Below are positions 12,724 through 19,965 of a DNA stretch of 28,669 nucleotides, in pieces. Within the stretch, counting starts at the first letter, position 1; every line of letters begins with the position of its first letter. The notes beneath the pieces are model-generated. The model saw nothing but the letters and a program-made list of their open reading frames with translations, did no database searches and was not told the DNA's origin. A program made the translations under genes and the position numbers. Source of the DNA: a virus; IMG/VR virus record IMGVR_UViG_3300032287_001729, positions 1 through 28,669 of that record, one strand, 5' to 3'.

Positions 12724-13596
12724 TTACTTCGCTCGCATGTGATCGAAAAGCACTCGGTCGTTTTTATTATCCCAGTAAAACCTCAACCAATGCGAGCCGA
12801 GAGACTTCGGCCCTAGCATCCGCTCAACTTCCCAACCGTGATCGCCATCGCCCCAAGCGTCTTTGTACCCTGGGCACCTAATGTGCAATTGCTCATCGTG
12901 ATAAACATTGCCATGTATTGACAATCGCTGCCTTGGTATAGTCAACGACCACTCATCGTGAGTATGCCCGGTCAAGACGATCTCTGGATCCGGTGTCATC
13001 ACCGCGATGCGGTTTGTTTGGATCGTGCCCCGCGTTACCGGCCCACCTCCGCCCGTCCCGTGGAAGTGATAGAGCGTCACAGAGTCTTTAGCACTCCTGC
13101 TGCCCTCACCAACGCGAAAGCGAAAGATAACCCACCCGCCGTATCCGCTCGCTTCCGTGATGCCGCTATGTGCCCTTAATCGCCCCGCTAGCCGATCCGT
13201 CAAGTCGGTTTCATGTGCTTTAGTGATCGCGGTTTCGTGATTACCGCGTCCCATTACCGCGAAAATATCTTTGTAGGGCTTGTAGTATTCGTAGGCCGTA
13301 TCTACTAGCAAGTCGAAGTAGTTACTGCCTTGATGCTCCGGCCTTAATGCTGACTTATCTGCCCGCTTATCCCATCGCCCTTGCATCGCACAAAACAGAT
13401 CGCCGTTGTCGACGACTGGAGCATTAACGGCTAGTGCTTCGTCGAGGTGTTTACGCTCTAGGGCTTGATCGCACTTGGGGTTGTCGTGGTGCACGTCCGA
13501 CCGCAATAGCACCCACTGCTCCCAGTCTTTATTCTTTGTCAACTCGCAATTGATCTCGATTACATTGCGTTGTAGTTTGTTGAGTCTCCAGCCCAT
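12724..13596 (-). CDS. Calcineurin-like metallophosphoesterase, 290 aa
   Basis: All the metal-site motifs of the calcineurin-like phosphoesterase fold are present: D34-x-H36 (SDVHHDNP), G-D66 (NGDLF), GNHE 118-121, H177/H179 (YHFHG) and GHTH 210-213. The expected activity is two-metal hydrolysis of a phosphomonoester or phosphodiester; the substrate is unknown. ATG at 13596 has GGAGG at seven-base spacing, so the 68-base overlap with the Erv-like gene is real. Its place between virion-associated genes and SprT is unusual: it might process nucleotides or DNA ends, or act at the cell surface. Confidence 0.85.
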   Translation of the reverse strand: MGWRLNKLQRNVIEINCELTKNKDWEQWVLLRSDVHHDNPKCDQALERKHLDEALAVNAPVVDNGDLFCAMQGRWDKRADKSALRPEHQGSNYFDLLVDTAYEYYKPYKDIFAVMGRGNHETAITKAHETDLTDRLAGRLRAHSGITEASGYGGWVIFRFRVGEGSRSAKDSVTLYHFHGTGGGGPVTRGTIQTNRIAVMTPDPEIVLTGHTHDEWSLTIPRQRLSIHGNVYHDEQLHIRCPGYKDAWGDGDHGWEVERMLGPKSLGSHWLRFYWDNKNDRVLFDHMRAK

Positions 13597-13969
13597 CGTT
13601 CCGCCTCCAAATTGCTAGTGCATCTTCCACGGTCAACTCAGCTTTGCCAAGTTTGCGGTTTACCCAGTTATGTAAGTTGTAGCCCCAAAGCCAATAGGCA
13701 TCGGGCGATGAGAAGTCGGGAGGGTTGTCGGCTTTGTATTCGGCATAGTCTTTACGACAAGAGCAGCCGTAGTTGGGGATCGTCAATTCCCACTCAGCAT
13801 GCCAAACAGGATCGCATCCGTCGTAAGCGTGCAAGGCTAGCCATGCGTTAGGCAGTGGCGTGATCGTAAAGGATGCGTACGTTATCCGCTTGCCACCTAG
13901 AGCAATCTGCTTGCCTTTGTTGCGTTCGCAAGCCAACTTGCCTAGGTCTGGATTGCTTCGGTCGAGCAT
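13529..13969 (-). CDS. Erv/ALR-like thiol oxidoreductase candidate with CxC, 146 aa
   Basis: The C-terminal half resembles the Erv1/ALR sulfhydryl oxidase fold. An N-terminal AWLALH (42-47) compares with W-x-x-L-H in ALR helix 1. Then come PNYGCSCRKDYAEY (65-78) with the pair C69-x-C71, NPPDFSS (82-88), and LHNWVNRKLGK (99-109), which matches the FAD-contacting HNxVNxxLxK motif. Erv enzymes use CxxC to make disulfides; here only one residue separates the cysteines and the helix-1 to cysteine spacing is about nine residues shorter, so the activity may differ or be lost. ATG at 13969 overlaps the stop of the 35-cysteine protein as TAATG, giving direct translational coupling. A frame start at 14008 is rejected. 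Family by motif only; partner assignment is inference. Confidence 0.6.
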   Translation of the reverse strand: MLDRSNPDLGKLACERNKGKQIALGGKRITYASFTITPLPNAWLALHAYDGCDPVWHAEWELTIPNYGCSCRKDYAEYKADNPPDFSSPDAYWLWGYNLHNWVNRKLGKAELTVEDALAIWRRNDGLETQQTTTQCNRDQLRVDKE

Positions 13970-15333
13970 TACGCAAACTCCAAGGTAACCGTAGGCACCG
14001 GAAAGCAAACATCGCCCGCCGTGAAGTGGCTAGTTGTAATTGAGCAGGTGAGGTCGCGTAAGTCACGCTGGCAACTTCCTTGCAGGTCAATGCAGTTATT
14101 GGCTATAGGCATCCCGTTATCGTCGAAGCGGAAGCAGCATCCGGTAGATCCCTCAACCTCGCAAAACTCTTCCAGTGGCGGATCGCCACCGCCTAGGCAA
14201 TAGTCGTTGAGCGTTCCGCACATTGAAGGGTTACCGAAGATTCTATCCGGGTCGTTTTCCGATACGAAGTAGTCAAAGCCTGGATACTCCTGCAAGCAGT
14301 TGGGAGTAAATGGAGCATCCTGGACAAAGTTGCAAGGCCCGTCGATGAAATAGGCTTGAGTCATCACAAGTACAGCTTCATCCTTTGGGAGAATCGAAAA
14401 GCACCCGGTTGAATCTCCAAAGCCCGGATTAGACCTGTCGTCTTGCATTCCAAAGTAACAAATATCCTCGAATTGCCCATCAAACTGAGGCAACGCTGGT
14501 AAGCACCTATCACTTGCCGCCGTATCGCTCAAACCGCATGGCACAACGACAAAAGTGCAATTCGTCTTCCCAGTGCAACAACTATTCGGCAATGAATCGG
14601 CATTGGTAAGCGATACCGCTTCAGTTGGCAACGTGTCATAAAACTTGATCCGTGTGAATGATCCAATGTCTAGTTCCGCCGTTGCTGGATTGACTACAAG
14701 CCCTTCTGGGCAGTTATCGCTGTCGGTGCCCTCTTCCTCTGTCCAATTGTTCGTATAGGAGCATATTCCGTTGCGATAGACACCCGTGCAAGCGTTGTCT
14801 ATTTTCTTGTAGACGTAAGCGTTTGAAATGTCCTCAAGGATTGAGTAGTAATAGGTCGTCGCAACGAAGAATCTGCAAACCGGCTCCGCGTCTTCATCGC
14901 ACTTTGTTAACGCTTTGCCTACCGTAATTCTCAAGCGAATTAAATCGTACTGTGCGAGATAGTAGATTCTGATCTTTCCATCAAACGAGACTTGCTTCGT
15001 TTGGTACTTGATGCAATCGCAAACGGGCGTTGTTGGCGGAGTCGTTCGATTGATAAAGTCAGTTTGCGTTTTGTAGAAGTCGGCGGTATACGAAAACGAG
15101 TAATTGCGACGCGCCCACAAGTCGCAAACGTTCGTTGCTGTCTGACAATCCAATTCAAACTCTGCAACGTAGCAACACCCTTGGAGAACCAAAGGTTGAC
15201 TAGGATATGTCGGCGGCTCCGTAACTCCGTTGCAAGTCTCGTAGGGTGCTTTTAGCGTCACCGTTTCCCACGGCATTTCTTCCGCTGTTATGCAACAATC
15301 GCAGCAACACTTGCTTAACTTACTCACGCCCAC
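13969..15333 (-). CDS. Cysteine-rich virion/tail-associated protein, 454 aa
   Basis: The protein has 35 cysteines in 454 residues, starting with CCCDCC at residues 9-14 and including five CC or CCC clusters. A segment near the C-terminus (STGCCFRF...NNCIDLQGSC...DLTC) resembles the cysteine-rich repeats I associate with Planctomycetota surface proteins. The rest is aromatic and acidic with beta-like strands and no membrane segment or signal peptide. It follows the tape measure and two structural proteins, where distal tail or receptor-binding proteins usually lie, so a tail-tip role is inferred. Starts are GTG at 15333 or GTG at 15327; AGGGGG favours the latter. Spacing is three bases after the preceding stop. 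A metal-binding rather than disulfide-bonded protein is the main alternative. Confidence 0.65.
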   Translation of the reverse strand: MGVSKLSKCCCDCCITAEEMPWETVTLKAPYETCNGVTEPPTYPSQPLVLQGCCYVAEFELDCQTATNVCDLWARRNYSFSYTADFYKTQTDFINRTTPPTTPVCDCIKYQTKQVSFDGKIRIYYLAQYDLIRLRITVGKALTKCDEDAEPVCRFFVATTYYYSILEDISNAYVYKKIDNACTGVYRNGICSYTNNWTEEEGTDSDNCPEGLVVNPATAELDIGSFTRIKFYDTLPTEAVSLTNADSLPNSCCTGKTNCTFVVVPCGLSDTAASDRCLPALPQFDGQFEDICYFGMQDDRSNPGFGDSTGCFSILPKDEAVLVMTQAYFIDGPCNFVQDAPFTPNCLQEYPGFDYFVSENDPDRIFGNPSMCGTLNDYCLGGGDPPLEEFCEVEGSTGCCFRFDDNGMPIANNCIDLQGSCQRDLRDLTCSITTSHFTAGDVCFPVPTVTLEFA

Positions 15334-15336
15334 CCC

Positions 15337-15666
15337 CTAGCAAATTTCCACCGCTGAGAATTTATTACCGATGCGAAACAACTTCAAATAGGCACCGTTT
15401 GCAATCGCTGAACCCATATTGACTAGGTTCACGTCGTAAAGGTCTTCGAGTACGTTTGCATCCGTAATACGTTTCACCTTCGCCGTGCCTGTGCCTAGCG
15501 TCGTACCTGCCCTCGCTGTGATTGTACTCGTTGCGACTGCAATCAAGCAATCCGCCGTTTGTTGCGTAGGATCGCTATTGCCGCCAGTGCTTGACCCACT
15601 GCCAATCATCCGAAGCAGTTCAAGCGAGTCCGCATCGTTAAAAGCGTAGAGAACTTCATCGGGCAT
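15337..15666 (-). CDS. Hypothetical virion-module protein, 109 aa
   Basis: ATG at 15666 overlaps the preceding stop as TAATG and has AAGGA seven bases upstream; an open extension to 15711 is rejected. The N-terminus (MPDEVLYAFNDADSLELLRMI) is a helix, followed by a Gly/Ser/Thr-rich link (GSGSSTGGNS) and beta-like sequence (TITARAGTTLGTGTAKVKRI), the composition of tail spike or adaptor proteins. No family is recognised. It is expressed between the 297-residue and the cysteine-rich proteins. Confidence 0.62.
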   Translation of the reverse strand: MPDEVLYAFNDADSLELLRMIGSGSSTGGNSDPTQQTADCLIAVATSTITARAGTTLGTGTAKVKRITDANVLEDLYDVNLVNMGSAIANGAYLKLFRIGNKFSAVEIC

Positions 15667-16559
15667 TAGGAAGTCCTTATGAATGACGAGAAGCTGATTT
15701 CCTTTTTGCAACGGAAAGTAAGCGTTGCTGGCGTTGACGCTTTTGCTCCGGTCGTGCCGTTCAAGGCTCCGATAATGCCGAACGTGTTCGTATCGTCCAT
15801 GTACCGCTTGAGTTTATTTCCGTCCGCTGCATCGACGTAATAAGGCCCTACGTCCAGTCTTAGCTCATCGTGCTTATCGGGATCGTACGTGACTTTGTAT
15901 TTAACCCGCCAAGCCGCGAATCCTGCGTACGATCCTAACTCCGCTTCGACAACTTCAAGTAGCAAGGTTCTCGCATCGAAGACTTGCCCGATAGCGTCAA
16001 ACGATGATTGATTTACCGTATCGTTTCGATCCAAAAACACCTTGAGTTTTTGCGAAGCGTCTTCAAACTGCACAAATGAGAATTGGCAAAGTGATCGCGT
16101 CTCAGTCAATGGCGAATCGAACGGAGTACCCGCCGAGTTCACAGGCTTCTTGGCCGTTGGCGTAGTTCGATCCTGTACTAAGACTCGCTCCTTGGTAACG
16201 AAAGAGTCAATCTTAAATACTGGAGTCCATGTCGTAGGATCGGGACTATCGGGATTCTCTTGGCTCTGCTTTTGCTCTTCGGTGCCCGTTTGAAACTTTG
16301 CGTCTACTGTCCAGTAGAGAGGGTGCTTTTCGTCACGGTCGGCGGTCAAGTCATCGCACACTAAACCTAGAGGCCCGTATAGCAAGCCAACGCGGGGCAA
16401 GCCTGGAGTCTCAGTAAGTACCGAGAGACGCGAAGTAAACTTATCATCGGTCTTGACGCGAAAGCTCCAAGCCTCACCGAAGACAAGCGAGAAGCCTTGA
16501 CCCTTGCGAACAAATCCGCTGCCCTTGCGTAACTCCGATCCGATTAACTCATTAGCCAT
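15666..16559 (-). CDS. Hypothetical tail-associated structural protein, 297 aa
   Basis: This is an unrecognised beta-rich protein with a strong ribosome site (AGGAGG) and ATG at 16559. The middle (FKIDSFVTKERVLVQDRTTPT) and a long C-terminal part (VVEAELGSYAGFAAWRVKYKVTYD) look like strands. It is the first gene after the tape measure, which in siphoviruses is usually the distal tail protein. The sequence gives no proof of that fold, so this is a positional inference. Confidence 0.6.
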   Translation of the reverse strand: MANELIGSELRKGSGFVRKGQGFSLVFGEAWSFRVKTDDKFTSRLSVLTETPGLPRVGLLYGPLGLVCDDLTADRDEKHPLYWTVDAKFQTGTEEQKQSQENPDSPDPTTWTPVFKIDSFVTKERVLVQDRTTPTAKKPVNSAGTPFDSPLTETRSLCQFSFVQFEDASQKLKVFLDRNDTVNQSSFDAIGQVFDARTLLLEVVEAELGSYAGFAAWRVKYKVTYDPDKHDELRLDVGPYYVDAADGNKLKRYMDDTNTFGIIGALNGTTGAKASTPATLTFRCKKEISFSSFIRTS

Positions 16560-16564
16560 TCGTG

Positions 16565-18544
16565 TTACCTCCTAAAAGCGATTCGCGGTGCATTCTCGGC
16601 CAGTAGCGTTTGCTTCTTGGTTTCCGCTAGCAAGTCCTCGGCAAGTTTCTTCTGCTCTGCTTGCTGCTTGCTCTTTGCGTTCTCTTGCTGCATGAATGTA
16701 AACGCTTCTTTAGTGCCTGCCTTGAGCGTAGGTGCGATGTTCTTGGCGATCTCCTGGCCTACTCCAGCAAACTTATCTGATGCCCCTTGTCGGCTTTGTT
16801 GCTGTGCTTCAAACGCTGACCGTGCAAAGATGGATTGCTCTGCCATCGCTGCCCGCTTGCGTATGCCCTCTTTTTGCTTCTCGTTGTCGCCAGCCTCTGC
16901 GAGTTGCCGCCTGAATGCTTCGTCAAGCGTTGCGTACTCTTTGCGTAACGAGTCGCTAGATAGAAAGTTCTTCTCCTTCATCGCTGCGACTTGCTTCTCT
17001 ACTTCGAGTTGTTTGTTGGCCGCTTCGACGGATGCGTGTATCGCGTTCAGTTCGTTTAGCCGCTTGGTTTCTTCCATGTCCATTAACGCGGCTTGGGCTT
17101 GCATCTTTTCGCCCTCTGTCATCTGAAAAGTGTCGTCGAACAACTTCGCCTTTTCGTAGTTCTCGGCACCCATGCCCGCCTTGCGTCGCTCTTCGCTGAT
17201 CTGGTTGATGCGACTTGCAAACGCCGACCGCTCGCTCTCCATCTTTCGATTGTCAAACTCAATCGCCTCTTTAGATGCCTTAGCGGCTCGTTCCCGCTCG
17301 TCCGCGATCTGCTTAGACAGTCTAGCCCTTTCGCGTTCTTGATCCGCCATTCGCTTCTCTATGCGTTCAGACTCGGCGTAGATTTCTTTTTCTTGTTGCG
17401 TCAACTCCTTCTTTTGCTTCGACGCTTCGACTAGCGAAAGGATGCCATCTAGGGCCTTGTCGACACCCGGCTTAATTTCACGCTCACCAATGGCCGTCAC
17501 GAACTGCTTAAACTCGCTTTGAAGTTTCGACATCTTGACCGATGTGGTCGTTGCCATCTTTTCATTCATGCCGTAAAACAACCCGCCCTTTTTCGTAGCA
17601 TTCTCAAAGGCTGTCGCTACCATCTCGGCACTAATCGCCCCGTCTTCCATCCGCTTGCGTAGCTCTGCCATGCTAACGCCGGTATCCTTGCTGATCTGTT
17701 GCAAGGGATTGAAGCCAGCGTTAACAAGTTGCAAGACTTCCTGCCCTGTCAGTTTCCCTGCGGCTTGCACCTGGCCGAATGCTAACGCCATTGCTTGAAA
17801 GCGTTGAGCATTGCCCATTGATATCTCTGACATGGACTCCATAACCGGCACGACATTGCGTACACTCACGCCGAACTGCATCAACGTCTTGGAAGCGTCT
17901 TGGAAGTCAGTTGCACTCAATGCCGATGCTTGATCCAAGCGGATAAACTCCGCCATCAGTTTTTTGGTAGCCTCTTCCGATTGCGTGAAGACGTTTATCT
18001 GTGCCCTGACTTGCTCGACTTGCATAGCAAGCCCCATAGCATGCTTGCCAAAGTCAGTGAGGCCCTTAACCGCTCCCAGTGCAGCACCTGCGACGGCTAG
18101 ACCGCTTATCGCTGATGTGGCCCTATTGATTGCAACTGGTGCCGATGCTCCAAAACTATTCGTTGCGTCCGATTGTCTTCGGATACCTTCGAGGTACGTT
18201 TGAAAGTTTGCTTGCCTTGCGTCTTCGGCTTGCTTTGCTTTTAGCTTGGTATCCGCCAGCCGCTGCTCTGCCTTTGCTGCGTTCTCGGCATAGGTCGCGG
18301 TCAACCCGTGCTTTTTTGCTAGATTGTCAATGGTTCGATTGTAAGCATCCGCCGTGAGCCCACCTGCCGCAAATGCTCTGTCAAGCAACGCAACATCCTT
18401 CGCCATCTTCTGCATCGGGGTTTCCGATGCTCGCACCGCCCTAGCAATAGAGTTCAATTCGTGGCGTGCAAACTCACCATTCTTCTTGAGTTCCTCAATC
18501 TTTAACCCAATCGAGATGTTAGCGACGTTTACAGTAGTTGCCAT
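16565..18544 (-). CDS. Tail tape measure protein, 659 aa
   Basis: Residues about 170-355 match the tape-measure N-terminal domain (VNAGFNPLQQISKDTGVSM near 274-292 and DGAISAEMVATAFENATKKG at 301-320 are typical). A glycine/alanine hydrophobic stretch at about 147-163 precedes it. A long charged coiled coil runs from about 375 to 560 (KEIYAESERIEKRMADQERE), and the end is Gln/Lys-rich. Known family: this protein sets tail length at roughly 1.5 angstroms per residue, so a tail near 100 nm is a rough inference. ATG at 18544 directly follows the chaperone stop (TAAATG) with AGGAG upstream. No lysozyme or peptidase domain is seen. Confidence 0.88.
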   Translation of the reverse strand: MATTVNVANISIGLKIEELKKNGEFARHELNSIARAVRASETPMQKMAKDVALLDRAFAAGGLTADAYNRTIDNLAKKHGLTATYAENAAKAEQRLADTKLKAKQAEDARQANFQTYLEGIRRQSDATNSFGASAPVAINRATSAISGLAVAGAALGAVKGLTDFGKHAMGLAMQVEQVRAQINVFTQSEEATKKLMAEFIRLDQASALSATDFQDASKTLMQFGVSVRNVVPVMESMSEISMGNAQRFQAMALAFGQVQAAGKLTGQEVLQLVNAGFNPLQQISKDTGVSMAELRKRMEDGAISAEMVATAFENATKKGGLFYGMNEKMATTTSVKMSKLQSEFKQFVTAIGEREIKPGVDKALDGILSLVEASKQKKELTQQEKEIYAESERIEKRMADQERERARLSKQIADERERAAKASKEAIEFDNRKMESERSAFASRINQISEERRKAGMGAENYEKAKLFDDTFQMTEGEKMQAQAALMDMEETKRLNELNAIHASVEAANKQLEVEKQVAAMKEKNFLSSDSLRKEYATLDEAFRRQLAEAGDNEKQKEGIRKRAAMAEQSIFARSAFEAQQQSRQGASDKFAGVGQEIAKNIAPTLKAGTKEAFTFMQQENAKSKQQAEQKKLAEDLLAETKKQTLLAENAPRIAFRR

Positions 18545-18898
18545 TTACTTCGCTCCTAATCCAAACATCGCTTTGACCTGCCCTGCTATTTGCGTCGATG
18601 CTTTAGCGGCCTGCTTTAGCATCGTTTTTGCGCTCCGTTTTGGCCGCCTGTAGCGACTCGGCATGAAGTCGGCTACCTCTGGCATCTCCTGACCAGCCCT
18701 AGCGTATAGAGGCAAGTTGATAGCGTGTACGATAGATGCGGTTTGCTCCCACTCTTCGCCGATTGGCTCGATAGAGTCAAATGCAATCCATTGAGTTAAC
18801 GCTCCCGATGGTAGGCTCTTTATCCATGCCATCGGGTCAACAATCCCCCATCTCAACGCAAGCCGGAATGCGATTGCTAGCCGCCGGTTGCGTCTGAT
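18545..18898 (-). CDS. Tail assembly chaperone T-part, made by -1 frameshift from G
   Basis: This frame is the T domain of a lambda G/GT-like tail chaperone. Its core (ALTQWIAFDSIEPIGEEW, then ADFMP) matches the family pattern of W-x-A-F-x-x-I-E-P-[FI]-G and F-M-P. The frame has no good start: a TTG at 18856 is open but lacks a ribosome site, and the upstream residues (RRLAIAFRLALRW) between the slip site and that TTG are domain-like. Reading from the slip site, 117 residues are added to the first 111 of G, giving a fusion of 228. The fusion would bind tail tube and tape measure during assembly. This is a recognisable family feature plus visible frame geometry. Confidence 0.82.
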   Translation of the reverse strand: MRRNRRLAIAFRLALRWGIVDPMAWIKSLPSGALTQWIAFDSIEPIGEEWEQTASIVHAINLPLYARAGQEMPEVADFMPSRYRRPKRSAKTMLKQAAKASTQIAGQVKAMFGLGAK

Positions 18899-18904
18899 TT
18901 TTTT
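18839..18904 (-). promoter_or_regulatory. -1 programmed ribosomal frameshift signal: A-AAA-AAA slip site and predicted pseudoknot
   Basis: On the coding strand the heptamer A-AAA-AAA (18904-18898) is read in the G frame as gcA AAA AAA. After a five-base spacer comes stem 1: CGCAACCGG (18892-18884) pairs with CCGGCTTGCG (18866-18857) with one bulged C. The loop segment AGCAATC (18878-18872) can pair with GATTGTT (18845-18839; one G-U), forming stem 2 of an H-type pseudoknot. G stops at 18877, so -1 shifting bypasses that stop. Pairing was done by eye. Confidence 0.82.
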
Positions 18905-19230
18905 GCTAGTGCTTCGATCTCGCCAGCGTCGTATTCGGAGAGCTTTAACGCTTCGGCGTAAAGACTCCCGATGATTGACTTAGGCAAGGGCTTGAGCGCG
19001 TCCGAATCCTTTACGATCCGCTCGCCATCAGCCCCAACCAAGCAATACGACACGAGCAATCTTCGATGCTTCGCAAAATCGAACTTCTCGCCTGACTGCA
19101 TAGAGACTTCCATGTCCGCTGCATCAGACTCGCACAACTCCCGAAGCGTAAACACTTCCGATCCGATGCGAACCTCGATAGTGCGAAGTGGACGCGATGC
19201 CGCTGCAAGGAATCTATCTAGTTCACTCAT
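18877..19230 (-). CDS. Tail assembly chaperone G-part, 117 aa
   Basis: ATG at 19230 lies inside the previous gene's stop region (overlap of eight bases, ATGAGTGA) with GAGGA eleven bases upstream; an open extension to 19275 is rejected. The protein has an N-terminal helix (SELDRFLAAASRPLRTIEV) and a beta segment (IGSEVFTLRELCES), then a helical C-terminus. This matches the general size and position of phage G-type chaperones upstream of the tape measure. Most ribosomes terminate at 18877, producing G; a minority slip to make the GT fusion. Family by position plus the frameshift partner. Confidence 0.78.
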   Translation of the reverse strand: MSELDRFLAAASRPLRTIEVRIGSEVFTLRELCESDAADMEVSMQSGEKFDFAKHRRLLVSYCLVGADGERIVKDSDALKPLPKSIIGSLYAEALKLSEYDAGEIEALAKKSDATGG

Positions 19231-19528
19231 CGTCTTCGTCATCCTCTTCGATAATCCGCTTTGCTTCCTCGACAAACTGCCGTGAAAATTGCTCAGGCGG
19301 TAACACCTTGACTGGATGCCCTAACGCTTGCTCCGCTTGTAGCTCAAGCGATGCAATCGCGTCGGCATTCAGTTCGTCGTGTGGGAAGTGAAACAACGCC
19401 TGTAACTGCGATTCCTCGCCGTGTGGCAAGTAGCCAACTAGCACCGAATCGAATAACACCTGAAACTGTGCCAACGAAACATCAATTCCGTCGGCTCTCG
19501 TACCAAACTGCTGCTTTATAGCAAACAT
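19223..19528 (-). CDS. Hypothetical tail-module acidic protein, 101 aa
   Basis: ATG at 19528 has AAGGGG upstream. The protein is amphipathic in the middle (VSLAQFQVLFDSVLVGYLPHG) and ends with an acidic helix and tail (RIIEEDDEDDE). It sits between the tail tube gene and the G-type chaperone, where small tail proteins of unknown function are common. A second frameshift into G was considered and rejected because no slip site exists and G has its own start. Not recognised. Confidence 0.62.
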   Translation of the reverse strand: MFAIKQQFGTRADGIDVSLAQFQVLFDSVLVGYLPHGEESQLQALFHFPHDELNADAIASLELQAEQALGHPVKVLPPEQFSRQFVEEAKRIIEEDDEDDE

Positions 19529-19540
19529 AAAAGCCCCTTA

Positions 19541-19963
19541 CTAAGCTACTGTGTAAGTCAAAGTTGTTGCACCGTCAAACTGTAGGGTGTAACTGCCCTT
19601 CATGATAACGCCCTTTTCGCAACTTGGGAATTTTACGTTTTTGACGAACGCGGTTCCCTGCACCGAGCCAGCACTGGGAAAGGTCAAGGTAACTGCGATT
19701 CCCGCGTATGGCTCCGAGGTTGGAATCATTGCAGTAGTGATCGGCACCGCAGCACCGAGCCAGTTAAACTCGACTTCTATTTCTGGATTCTTTCGCAGGT
19801 CGCTTGGTCGCAATTGCTCATAGAGCGTGGTGCCCAAGTGCGTAATATCGAGAGCATCAACGGAGATATTAAAATCCCCAATTCGAGTGATCTGAGTTGT
19901 CACCAAACCAGTACCGGAAATGGTTGCCCCCAACCCGGTATCTGCGACGGTCAAAGCTGCCAT
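19541..19963 (-). CDS. Major tail tube protein, 140 aa
   Basis: This beta-rich protein of the size and position of a siphovirus tail tube protein lies between the tail completion protein and the chaperones. Features are N-terminal DFNISVDALDITHLGTTLYEQ (residues about 29-49), a middle FNWLGAAVPI (65-74) and a C-terminal strand GSYTLQFDGATTLTYTVA, consistent with a two-sheet tube fold. AAGGAG precedes ATG at 19963. Alternative: another tail structural protein; the tube is the best fit by context and composition. Confidence 0.72.
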   Translation of the reverse strand: MAALTVADTGLGATISGTGLVTTQITRIGDFNISVDALDITHLGTTLYEQLRPSDLRKNPEIEVEFNWLGAAVPITTAMIPTSEPYAGIAVTLTFPSAGSVQGTAFVKNVKFPSCEKGVIMKGSYTLQFDGATTLTYTVA

Positions 19964-19965
19964 AG

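Noticed and set aside
16617-17126. 169-residue plus-strand frame in the tape measure gene
   Set aside because: Ser/Cys/Ala-rich antisense shadow of the coiled-coil coding sequence; no ribosome site, opposite to all transcription in the window.
18545-18856. Independent T gene starting at TTG 18856
   Set aside because: No ribosome site precedes the TTG, and the same frame is open and domain-like back to the slip site, so production by frameshift explains it better.
19223-19275. A second frameshift joining the 101-residue protein to the G chaperone
   Set aside because: The needed shift is +1, there is no slip-prone sequence in the 53-base overlap, and G has its own ATG at 19230 with GAGGA upstream.
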